A stretch of 64,000 bases of DNA from Platycnemis pennipes (Eukaryota > Arthropoda > Insecta > Odonata > Platycnemididae): positions 124,640,133 to 124,704,132 of the forward strand of contig OW121853.1 in the NCBI GenBank assembly GCA_933228895.1, written 5' to 3'. This document shows positions 24,501-36,301 of the stretch, in pieces (the stretch's first letter is position 1; each line of letters begins with the position of its first letter). The notes beneath the pieces are model-generated. The model was not told the origin of the DNA. It saw only the letters and a list, made by a program, of their open reading frames with translations, and made no database searches. The position numbers and the translations under genes were made by a program.

Positions 24501-27500
24501 TTCACTCTGTTTCATAATTTATCACCACTAAATGTACTTATCACATTGCCTTATTGCAGCACATAAGAGTGAACAATACCAAATATTATGTAGATACGAG
24601 CGAATGAATGATCCTCAGATCATTTAGTTTTTTTTTTTTTGAGCGGCCAAAATATACCTATTATATAATTATAACAAAAATAGTTTTTATTCCTTGGAAC
24701 CACACATAAAACTTGGGTAGGCAAATAGGTACTGAATAAGGGAGAAAGTTATCCATGGTGGTAAATGAGGGGCAGTAGGGTAATAGGGTGACCACGAAAT
24801 TCTCTCCAATTTAAGAGATACAATCCCCACAAAATAATTTTGGACAAGACTTGCAATGAGAGGATAAATATAACACAACACTGATATTTAGTATCAACTA
24901 AATGTACAATATACAAAAACAATGTATTTTCATTTACATAACATTGAAAGAGAGTGAAGAAAAGACACTTGAAAGGAAAAAAATCAAGTAATTTCCATCT
25001 TTTTGTAACGTTACAATAGTCACCATGTAAAGAAAAAGTACCTATTTTTTATCTTTAAGAAATATACCATCTACCGTAGAAGCATGCACACCAACGACAC
25101 CAAAGAATGCCTACGATTCCAAAATGCAACATTTCTGGCCTGCACCGTTCCAGCTGAGCCTTTCCCTCACCACATCTGCCATCACTTTATACAGGCCCCT
25201 GAATGCAGTAATTGGGAAAGCACACAGGCCATGTGCTGGTGTTCTGCAGCCAGAGACAGCAAAAGAGTTCCTGATGCTCCAATGATCAACTTCTACCTCG
25301 CCCCGTATACTCATGCCATTTTTTCCCCTCCCCTCAAAAGCTACCTATCGTCTAATTCCATATTCACCCCCACTCCACCCTAACCTTACTGAAAAAACCC
25401 CCTCCTGACATTGACACACCTTCCCCTCTCACACCCTCTGTTCAAGTCGAGACTGCAAGCAGTATACATCAAGCGATGGCCAGTTTGAAGTCAAGTTCCG
25501 AGACTTTGTCATTTTTTAGAGGATGTCATTGTGGCTACTCGATTTATATACCTAACTATTAGAGATTCCTGAGGGGAAAATTATTCAATCAGCTGTTGGT
25601 TTGTACTTGGTCGGTCAATTGCTGACATACATTTACTTGTCTAGTTGGTTCTCATAATAGGTACTTGTTTCTCGCTCTATCATCCTCATCCAGTCTCACC
25701 CGAGTTTGGGAAGAATTTTGTCCTGGACGAATGTAACCAGCGAGTAAATTTTTAATTCCATTCAGGTTACGCTTCACCCAGATGTTGAGGGGTAGATGGA
25801 GTAGAGTGTAGATGCTGGAGTAGATGCTGCTGATTGTTAAGGGAATGCAATTGATGAGTTATGACTTTCTTCCACAGAGGGAAATACAAGATATTTTCAT
25901 ATTCATGACTACTGAAATGCGCCGAACTATCAATTCTCATATTGAAGGACAGCCTTATGGCCCTAGTTTTATCAAAGAATTTGTTAACAGTGAAATGATG
26001 GCAAACTTTGCTTTTGAAGCTTTGGAAGAGGAGAATTTCAACGAAGCAAAAAAATGGCTTCTAAAGGTAAGAAAAGAAGATAAAAACTGCTTTAGATGGC
26101 ATAAATATGTAGTACCAACTGGGACTTTGATGAACACTAATTTTTTTTTCAAGCATTATTCATGTATAACTGTCACGGAAAATCCAGCCAAGGCTACAGT
26201 AGCACCATGCAAACGAAACTATGAGCTTGTACTGATCCACAGGTTTGAAGGCAGGAGGTAAGTGAAGATAAGGGGTTGGCTACAACCAAGACTGGAAACA
26301 TGGCTTCCTCACACTCATGCATCGTAATTCATCCATTATTGAAAGATATTAGCAGTTGTGAACAACATGAGAACATTTGAGGCAGCTTAAAAGTAGTCTT
26401 ACATACTTATTAGTTTTATTTTCTCAAAACACATGGTGCCTTCACTATATACTCTGCAGAAGAGCACACACAGTATGCAAGCTATGAGCTGAAGAGGCAA
26501 AGTCATATTGAATGGTATTTGAGAGGATGAGCTATTGAGAGTCTATTAGACTGGGGTCAGTTAGAATGAAATTTCTCATTTCATTTTTCCCCATCCCAAA
26601 TGTTTAGATCCAGCTTCCCCCACTTTCTACTGCAATAACCTCTCTCTAAAAACAAATCTATGTAACAACAAATATTTTCGTCTGTAGACATGGATGAACT
26701 TTCTGTGACAGCTACACATTGTTGTTGTGAATTCAATGCCTCAGCATAAAGGTCGAAGCACCAACTTTATTAGCACCATAGCTTTCATTTCTTTGTAGGC
26801 ATTAAAAATGGGATAGTTCAAAAGGGAGAAAGGGAATATGGTGTTATTTGGGTTTGTTTAACATTTAGGGTTACTGATCAAGAGTGCAAAACAAAATCAT
26901 AATGCACTGTTACTATTCAGTTATTTCCTCATTCCAAAAAGATGGACTAAGCTTTGAGCAATAGTACATATTTGAAAATGTTTCTGCATTGGAAGTGAAG
27001 GCTATCCGGGTGCTCCACCGGGTCAACTCCATCCTCCATCGATCCATGGCAGCGATGGAGGATTTGACCCGGTTGAGCACCCGAATAGCCTTCACTTCCA
27101 GCGTATGCCGGGAAAGCCTGCGATCTTGTTTCTGCATTATGTAATTTCAATTTAAATCACCGAGAGTGATATGCTAAGATTCAACATCATATGTATTTTG
27201 AATGCGTAGAAGAAATGGGATGGAGCACTAGAGTTTTGTGCCAGATATTAAGCTTCCATCTCAGGTATCCTCACTTTTTCCTTTTCAGAGGGTGGATAGT
27301 TGTGACAACGATTGTGAGGCATGGCTTGATCTTGCTTTGTTCCATCTTCGTATTGAGGAGACTGATGAAGCTATGGTATGCCTGCAAAAAGTAATTGCCC
27401 TTAAGAGGAATCATTTTCTTGGGTAAGCACCACTAAATGAAGCTGGATACTCTAAATAAACCCCCCTTGGAAACACGCATACTGTGAAAGTCTAATTAAT

Positions 27501-30500
27501 TATAACAGTTTTTAGCATAGATTAGACATTTATTAGATGTTCATCTACCTGTTAATGAACTAAATTCAGCTTGAATGAAAGTATAATGCTGTTAGTAATA
27601 AGGAATATTTTTCCAAAATTAATTTTTAAACAATTCATAAGAACTAAGTTTCAGTATATAGACCTCAAATGTCAGAATACAGACTCAAATTACATTGGTA
27701 CCTAGGTACTATGTTGAGGAGTTCAGTATTGTACAATACCAAAGAGGTATCTTTCATTCATCATGATACCTGGGAGGCATCATTGGCAGTTAAAATATTT
27801 TCGCCAAAAGAAACATCTTGAAATGTAATATTTTAATTTAAAAATGCTTCAAGGGTAGAGATGCTATGGCCATCAACTCAACTGTAAGAATGGTGTTTTG
27901 TTGTTTATTTTTCATTAAGCATCCACATATTGTAATTTTAATAGAATGCTGAGGTAGGTACTGGCTAATAATTAGTAGTAAAGAAACTGTTTTCCTCATT
28001 ATCAGCTTATATTTCTCATATGAAATTTGACAAGCATAGGTGGATAAGCACTAACGTTATGTCTTATTATGCTAAGTCACAAAATTACAGATGGGTCATT
28101 TGAATCTTCAAATCCTCGAATCTTAAAAAAGATTCGAGATTTGAATACTCGAATCTTTGTGTTATTTTCATCATTCGAATCTTTCGAATCCTAAAATATA
28201 AATAAACACCGAATTCTTTATGCAATAACTTAGAACAGATTAGTTTCGACCGCTAAAAACGTTCATTACAAATAAGGTTAAACCTCGCTTTTACGTCCCC
28301 ACAATTTACGTTTTCCCTCCATTAACGACTTTTCCTTCAAGTCCTAATAATTTTCATATGTCCGCAAATAACATCTTACCTTTACTTACGCTAGCAAATT
28401 TTTGAATAGTTCGCCATTTGCGTTTTAGGAGACGATTTTGCCGTGATTGTCGTCCTGGTTGCATAACTGGTGGATGGACTCAACGCTCCGTGAAAGACAA
28501 AGTAAAAACTCATGCAGTAAGTTACCACTATGAAAGATAAGTAAAATTTTCTCAGATGTACCACCAGTTATCGTGACGTCAGTCATCTGTGAAATTGTAA
28601 GGCCGCGAGAAATTACAGTACAAGTACGTAATTTTTGTCGCGATTGTTGTCCGGGTTGCATAACTCGCGGATAGGCTGATGCTATCGCCTTTTTTATTTA
28701 AGAAGTGTATGCTTTTCAGCATTTGCGGCCTTCTCTTTCTTTTTTGGTTAGGTATTAATACAGATTTTTAAAAATCTTCCAGCCAAACTTCATCCTGCGA
28801 ACAAACCAGTAAAATCATCACTTTCTTCTCAACCTCGATTCTTAAGTAGCTTTGATAGGATAACATTATAGTCTCTCACACCTTCTTTTCTCATAATATT
28901 TGCCCTAACTTACTAGCATGGCTGGACTCCTGGTCCCAGTTCATCCTTATCTATATCCTTCTCTTCTATTCCCAAGTTCCCTTGCCTATTGTTAGTGCCA
29001 TGCAGTTCTTGTCACGTATTCATTACCCCTATGCAGAATCTCTTGTAAGTTCTATCAGCAGCTCTCCTGACTTAACACTAATGCACAGTATCGTATTCCA
29101 CTTCTTGCTGCTGAATGACCTTCTAACCTTTGAGTACAGGGCACCTATTTCTCTTTCTCTCTGGAACCTATCTACATTGACCTTTTTGCCACTTTTCTCT
29201 CACACTCTTCATACCCCTCCTAAGTCTATTACTTGTTTCCTTAAATTTTATTTCGCCTAGCTGTGTTTAAATCTTTCTATTTCCATCATTCTTCAATTTC
29301 CTCCATAGTTTGTGCCAGCACCCAATGTGTCTTGACCACTCTTGTGTCTACTGCACCATACTTCTTGCTTTTCCTCATCTTTTCTCATACACCTGTAAAC
29401 TAATTCCTGATATTCTCACCGATTTACAACTACAATTTTTTCACACTGTTCCTAATCTTGGCCCAACCATATGTAATCTAGTTAATATATTTCCCCGTGT
29501 CCCCCTGCATACAATGTTTAACACACGAGGAATTGTCTCCTGCAAGCAGCTCGTCTATCACTGTGAATGAGTCTTGAAGACGTGACAATATTGGAAAAAA
29601 GATATCGTTTTTAAACATGCAATTCAGTATCAGTTTAATAACTTTTTGGAAACATATCATCGCTATGCCTCCTAGAACTTTCACATGCTTTAATTTCATG
29701 CAAAAAATTTTGTGTATCATGTTTATTACTTATCTATGTTAGCTCTCCAAATCTTATTTGTATTACAGTAGAAACTCGAAATTACGAAGTCGACGGGACC
29801 GGAAAAATCGGCACTTCGTAATATCAAATTTCGTATCAACGAGTATCTTTCAAAAACATCGCGATGAAGCTCTTTTCCGTTTACTTAAATTAAGATGAAC
29901 TCTCGCGACGTACTTGCATGATTTACGAAGTTATAATTCATAAAAGTATACTTAAATATGTGTTCATGCCCACAAGGTGCAAACAGTTTAACGCAACTAA
30001 TTTGCCGGAGGTTGATTCTTCCCATTTTCGGGATTTCCACCACATCGTTCAATCTTTTCACGGCGGAAATCCCGAAACTCGGAAGAATTAAACTTCCATC
30101 TAAGCCCCGCGGAAATTTACATCGCGACAACTAACTTGCCGTTCTTTTTTCCAATGAATGATAGGCAATGAAGCGTCTTTTGCCCAATTTTTTGTGCAGT
30201 TTGGAATAAGCCTATGAAGCTTCATAGCGCATTTTTCTATATTATTTCCTAACTGGAGAACTCTTTTTCTGAAGCGTGAGCGATGTTTAATCATCAGTAA
30301 TACTGATTGATGCATACAATAAGGAAGTGTGCGACTTGCGCGATCATTGGCACCAGATATTGAAATTAGAGGAATAAAATTTCGTTAGAAGATGGTCCTT
30401 TCTCCGCGTCAGGCATAATATATGTATCTACCTACGTTAAGCTAAGACAGTGAAAATAAGATTCTCTCGTGGATGCTATGCGATGGATACACGTTATGTA

Positions 30501-33500
30501 TTTTGTATAAATAATGCTAAGCCCATTAATTTCCCGAAATAACAATCGTTTTTCTCCCTTTGATTCAGCTTATTTGTGCGTGGTTATTTCCGAGATGATA
30601 GAGATGAAAGAAGAGCCTATAGAAGAGTCCAGCTGTGTACCTCCTTTCAGAAGTAGGGTGTACAAGCCACGCACTTCAACGGTGAAGGTTGATAGTTCCT
30701 TTTACACTTCATCGGCTACTAACGATGCTAACATTACAAATCAATAATTTTCGTTTTTCACTCTACTACACGAAAGCTTCAGTTGTGGTTCTATTCAGAT
30801 TAGGTTTGCCTGCCTGCTCTTCATTCATTATATCTCAGAATTCTTTTAAACATTCGCTATTGAATTGAAATGTGGGATATTTTTGCTGATCGTTTTTCCT
30901 TTGCTTACGATCAAGCAAGGAGACTTGCGTCCAAGCATTGCAGCTCCAGGTCAGGCCACGCATCAAGCTGGAAGCTGCCTTCTTTCCCTCCTTTCCCCCT
31001 CCCTGTGGGTGGGGGTTACTCCATTCGCCCGCTCACAAAAACAGCTGCGAGGCCCATGGACTCGTAGTATCTTACGTCTGTTGTGAGGGTGATCCACCTG
31101 GGATTCAAGGCCAAGGGCTGCGCGCGAAGACTTAACCTCGAATGAATCATCAGCTTTACGCCGAATAGTCGCATCTTATCTTCCTCCTCCCTTACCTCAA
31201 TTTGCTGCGTCGGCGGAGGGGGAAGACATGACTCTGGCGAGTGGAGCTTTTACCATGAATCAAGATATGCCCGCAAAACAATATTTACGCTGATTGTGAG
31301 TTAGACCCATCGGTGTGCACAGATTCCTTGAGATTGGGGAGGTAACATCTTAAAGGGCCCAAGAGCTGGCCTTCAAAGTCAGCGTGGGGCATCTCATGCT
31401 AACCTAGCGTTGAGGGGGTGGGACGAATGGGCGCTCGAAGGGGCCTGATATCCCGGAGGGCGGGCACGGGGGGCTTGGGTGTGAGGGGGATGGCTCCTGC
31501 CCACTCATAGAGCGGGAAGGGGGGACACGGAGGGTCACTTGAAGGGGAAATATAGCCAGTGTGGGAGGGATAGGTTAGCCGCAAGTGAGAGAGAAAAAGC
31601 ACTTTTACTTATTTGATTCAACTTCTTGAATCATTTTCACCTTCTCCTTCAACGATATTCCCCTTCTCTTTCTCCTTGGTTGTGATGGTTCCATGTCCAT
31701 GACCGTTAAAACACTCGGAACTCCTTTCCTCAACGCCCCTACCTAAAGATCCTGGCCAATTCGTTTCTTGCTTCCGCACTGGCTAGGTACCAACTAACTC
31801 CCACCCCCGATGTCCTCCGGGGGGGTGTCGTCCGATAGCACAAGGAAGAGATGAAAGCGCCTCCAATTGGGCTAGGATGCTGACGAGGCTTTCTGCTCCT
31901 TCTCCGACGACGTGACTTTCGGCATCTCATAGGATGGTTCCACTTATCCTCTTCTTGATTATATCTCTAATAAGGATTCATCTACAAAACACTCAAAAGT
32001 TTCTTTATCGATCTGCAGGAACGCATCTCTCTTTTAGGATATTTCTTCGATCGCTATGTTGGAGTGAAAGGGGAGGAGGGTACACCATTTTCCGATATAA
32101 ATATATATATGGGTGCTTAAGCGTTTTTTCCCATTTATTATGCATGAGCCCAGAACTAGTCTCCCTTTAGAATTAATGTGCGTCAAACGAAGTGGCCCTA
32201 TGAACCATGCGAACTCATACTTTCTCTGATTTTCTTTGCTGTTGGCGGTGGAAGAAGGGAAGGGAAATGCGTATGAAGAGCCTTGCTCGATGACTACATC
32301 AAAACGCTCAATGAGGTCGGTAAATTAAACATGAGTCCTTAGATGATAACTATTGCCAGCCGGAATAATTATTCCGTCGAGCAAGGTTGAGTGTAATAAG
32401 TCTGAAATAGTGAGAAAAAAAGCTTCCTCGGGTTATATTCACGACTGAATCTACCGCTCGAACAACATAGCACCATCTCCGATACATGTCATAGTTATTG
32501 CAAACGCGCAGCAAACGATTTCTATACCAGGAATATTCATCATGGATTTATGTTTGGGAAAACTGGTAACAAAAAATGCCAGGGATCACGAGAGGAAAAT
32601 GCTGGTTGTAGCAATTAGTCTCTCGCCGGCGAGTATATCCGTACACGACTACTTTACATTTTTTTTTACTCGTTGGCAACTCTGTGGACTCGTGGTAACA
32701 AAGCAAAACGCATTTTTGTCCGATTGGTTCCATATTTTATGAGCTACGATGCCTACGATTCAAAGTCGTCCTTAAGGTTTGGTATCACTGGGGCCTCCAG
32801 CGGCCACGTCCAACTGTCGCGTCTGGACGCCGCGGCTGGATGACGTGGCCGGATGGTTTCATTCAGGCGTCTACATCGTGTTTCCGCGGCTGGGCGATGT
32901 GGGAGAATGTGTATTTAGTTTAATTACAAATTTATTATCGGTTTGTGTTTCCTGAGAGTGAGTTGATTTTACGCTTAAATGGATGGTGACGATTTAATTT
33001 TGTTGGAAGACGAAGAAAAGGACGACCAAGGTTGCAAGTAGTTTTACAAAAAAGAGCTGGAAAGGACGCGTAATATAAAATGCGGAGAGAGGAGAGCAGA
33101 AAAATCACCGAAAATTGGCGCTCCGAGACGTATCAGTGAAACCGAACCCATTTGATATAGATTGGATGAGTACGGCAGTGACTTCGGCTGCTGGACGCGG
33201 ACGCCGCACGCGGCCGCGGGATGCCCCAGCGAAACCACAACTTTACTATTGTAGCATTGAAAAATGAGATATCGTTCAGGTAATACATTCAGTACATAAT
33301 GTATTCGGCGACAATGATTAATTAGATGTTTAACTCTGACAAGGAGCGCCGGAAAATGTTACTGTGATCCATCACTATTCGTATAAACGAGTAACTTTTT
33401 CACGTCGGGACCAAGATCCGAGGTTCGTAATTTTAAAACTTCGTTATTTCGTAATATCGCGTACTGTTACATACACTTAGATACCCTTTTGGTCGGGACC

Positions 33501-36244
33501 GAAGATTTTGCTTCGTAAAATCAAAATTTCGTAATTTCGAAGTTCGTATTTTCGAGTTTCTACTGTATTGCAATAAAGAGTTGTATTTTTCAAAAATATT
33601 CCTAAATTTGTTTTTCATTAAATGGAGATGCTAAAGTCTTTTCTTTTCTGTTATTATCAACTTTATATGTAGGATTCGAGAGATTCGAGAACCTCTTAGG
33701 ATTCGGATTTGAGAAAATTTAGGATTCGTCCCACCTCTACACAAAATACAATTATATTTGAGATAAAAAATTCCATTATACATATTTTTATAGCATGAAA
33801 AGTTTAGCCTTAAATCTTACCTTACAGTTTGCTCCTATACGCCATGATATTGACAGAAAAGCAATGCTACCGTGAAGCCAAAATCTTTTTCCAAACATTA
33901 ACACAGCTTTATGGTGACTATCGAGAAGTTTGGATAGCTTTCAATGGATTCTTCATTTTGACCGAAGATAAAGTTGGGCAAAAAGAAAGTATGAGGAAGG
34001 GTAAGCAGTTATTTATTATTTACAGCAATTAAATGGAACAGATTAAATGAGTCATAACTGTATTTTATAACACAACAGGTGCACTGCCATTTTAAAAAAT
34101 TTTCCAAAATTTTAACAAAGTTTGGATAAATCAAACACCCTTCAGGTGAACAGATTCAGGCTTGATTCAGTGGAAGGAGCAATTATTAAATCAAACACCA
34201 CTCATGCCACCATCAACAACACTCAGAATTTTTTAATGCACAAGAACTCTGTGGAAATGTATAAGTGGAGTTTGATTTAATAAAACTTCTGGTTTTACTA
34301 ACATTAGCTATGGCAAAACCTACAGGTCATCTTTTGCTGGATGACATGAAAAACTGGGGCAAATTTCAAAGGATAAATATCCAGAATGCGATACATCTAC
34401 TGACACTGGATCACCAAAAACCTTCAGAAGAGGGTTAATTGCATCTGTTCTTCCTGAGGAGGACAACGATCTTCCAACGCCTCTAATTTCACTGTTTGAA
34501 CCTTCTTTCAACTCCACACCCACACTGCCATTCCATTTATCAGCTAAAGGTAGGTATTATGAAAAATGTGCTTGAAATCTGGTAGTACCTCGTCGAAAAC
34601 TATTGAAATGATAGCAGAGAAGAAAACACGAGAAAATCTTGAGATCAATGGGTGATTTGATGACAGATACTAGGTTCAGGGTGGGGGCGTATTCAGCAAG
34701 TATCCATTATAACCCAGTAGGAGTGGAATTCTCACTAGTATAAGATGCAACATAACATGTTTCCCTACGGATTAATGACTGGGAGAAGAGCCTTCATTTT
34801 CATGTACCCTAACATAATTATTCCCAACTTGCTTGACAAGAAAAATTGATGGGATTTGCAAGAGATAATATGAAAATCTCGGTTTGATAGACTTCAGTAA
34901 AATACCAAATTTATTCCTAGAAGTACATTATATGCATGATATTGATGAATACCCCATTTTTCAATGCTCTCTGGTATGTAGCTAACAAGCGCAAGAAAGT
35001 ACTCAGTATATCACATACCCTGCTTAAAACATTCACCTTGAACCTTAATTCTGATCTGTGCATAATACAAGGCATAGTCATCAGATATCTGCCCATTGTC
35101 AGTAAGAGAAAGAATGTGAATTATCAGTTTTACAGTTTCTCCATACTTTTTGACACTTAAGATGCATGACTTACATGCCCATGTTTTGTCAACACCTTTT
35201 GTAAAAAATTACTAAGCTTTCATGTATTATCATTGGTCAACAATCCTAGGATTGGTTTGACGCAGCCCTCCACTGGATTCTTCTATCAGGAAGCTTTCAT
35301 TACCGATACTATTTTCTTAGCAAAAAGGAGATGTGATCTGTTTCCCAACAACTTAAAACATCTATGGTAAATGAAGTAAAATTCATAAGAACCTCAAAGG
35401 GCCTATCCAGATGTACATTTATTGGCAAAGTGTCTCTGAAACTTAACTTGCAGTATTTTTAAGGTGAAGCTTGACATTGATGCTGGCTTTATAAATGCAG
35501 AAACTTTCACTGGGAACTTTTGTTTGGAGAAAAGGCTCGTTTTATAAGGTGGAAAATAGATTATTATTTAAACTGGCTGCAAACCTTGGAAATGTATTTG
35601 GTACCAGTAATGGTGTATTAACAGCAACTCGGGGGAGTTTACTTGGAACCGAAATCACTCTTTTGCACACGAAATCTTTAGATGGAAACGAGAAATAAAT
35701 TTAAGTGAAAAATTAATGTTCTAACCAGAGCCATTTGCTCATAAATAATAAATTGAAATAAGGAAAAGGTGATGCACACCGAACAAGCTGCGTTAAGGAT
35801 ATCTATGTAATCCACCTCTCCCGTCCTTGACTGTGTTGAGGAAGAACAGGAAGTGAGCAGAGGAAGGGAGGGGGGTTCTGCCTGAAGAGATCCTGTCCCA
35901 TCCTGCAAATAACCCAAAACAACTCACTCACTCAGTGATTCCACCCAAAGGTTGGTCTTGATAGGTGAGAATAGAGCTCACCCCGTACTAAGCCAATGGC
36001 GTGTGAAATTCACACATTCAGGGTAGGAGGGCCAGTTCCTTTCCCTGGGCCACCTGCGATTTCCTGCAAAGTTCTGATATGCAGAAAATCGAATCGCAAG
36101 GATTTTAGATGGGGGTGTCCAGCAAGGCTCATGCACGGTATTTGAACCTAGGACCCTCCGGTCAGTAGCTCAAGTCTCTACCCACTAAACCACTACGACC
36201 CCCCAAAACTACTTAACAAATATTTTCATATACTTATATACATT

Positions 36245-36301
<57 letters not shown>

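Larger units (their letters stand above)
29766..33565 (-). mobile_element. Tigger/pogo-like element, family 2, copy 2
   Basis: Perfect 13-bp ends CAGTAGAAACTCG / CGAGTTTCTACTG are flanked by TA on both sides. On the minus strand it is colinear with copy 1 (6134-8300) from the terminus through the transposase N-terminus. The frames around CYNQHFPL and the DDTP..RTSGV segment match. After the helix-turn-helix (about 31619) the rest of the transposase is replaced by GC-rich non-coding sequence. It is therefore non-autonomous. It inserted inside the hAT at 28086-33739 and is itself interrupted at 32776-33280. Confidence 0.88.
28086..33739. mobile_element. hAT-like element (8-bp duplication) holding nested transposons
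   Basis: CACAAAAT at 28078-28085 is repeated exactly at 33740-33747. The ends are TACAGATGGGTCATTTGAATC and (reverse complement of right) TAGAGGTGGGACGAATCC, followed by similar TCAAATCC/TCGAATC-rich subterminal repeats. Once the nested Tigger copy (29766-33565) is removed, about 1.85 kb of non-coding hAT sequence remains. Related right-end sequence beside a hAT transposase C-terminus at 62900-63283 supports the family assignment. A 30-bp segment (GTTGCATAACT core) is repeated at about 28437 and 28632. Confidence 0.75.
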
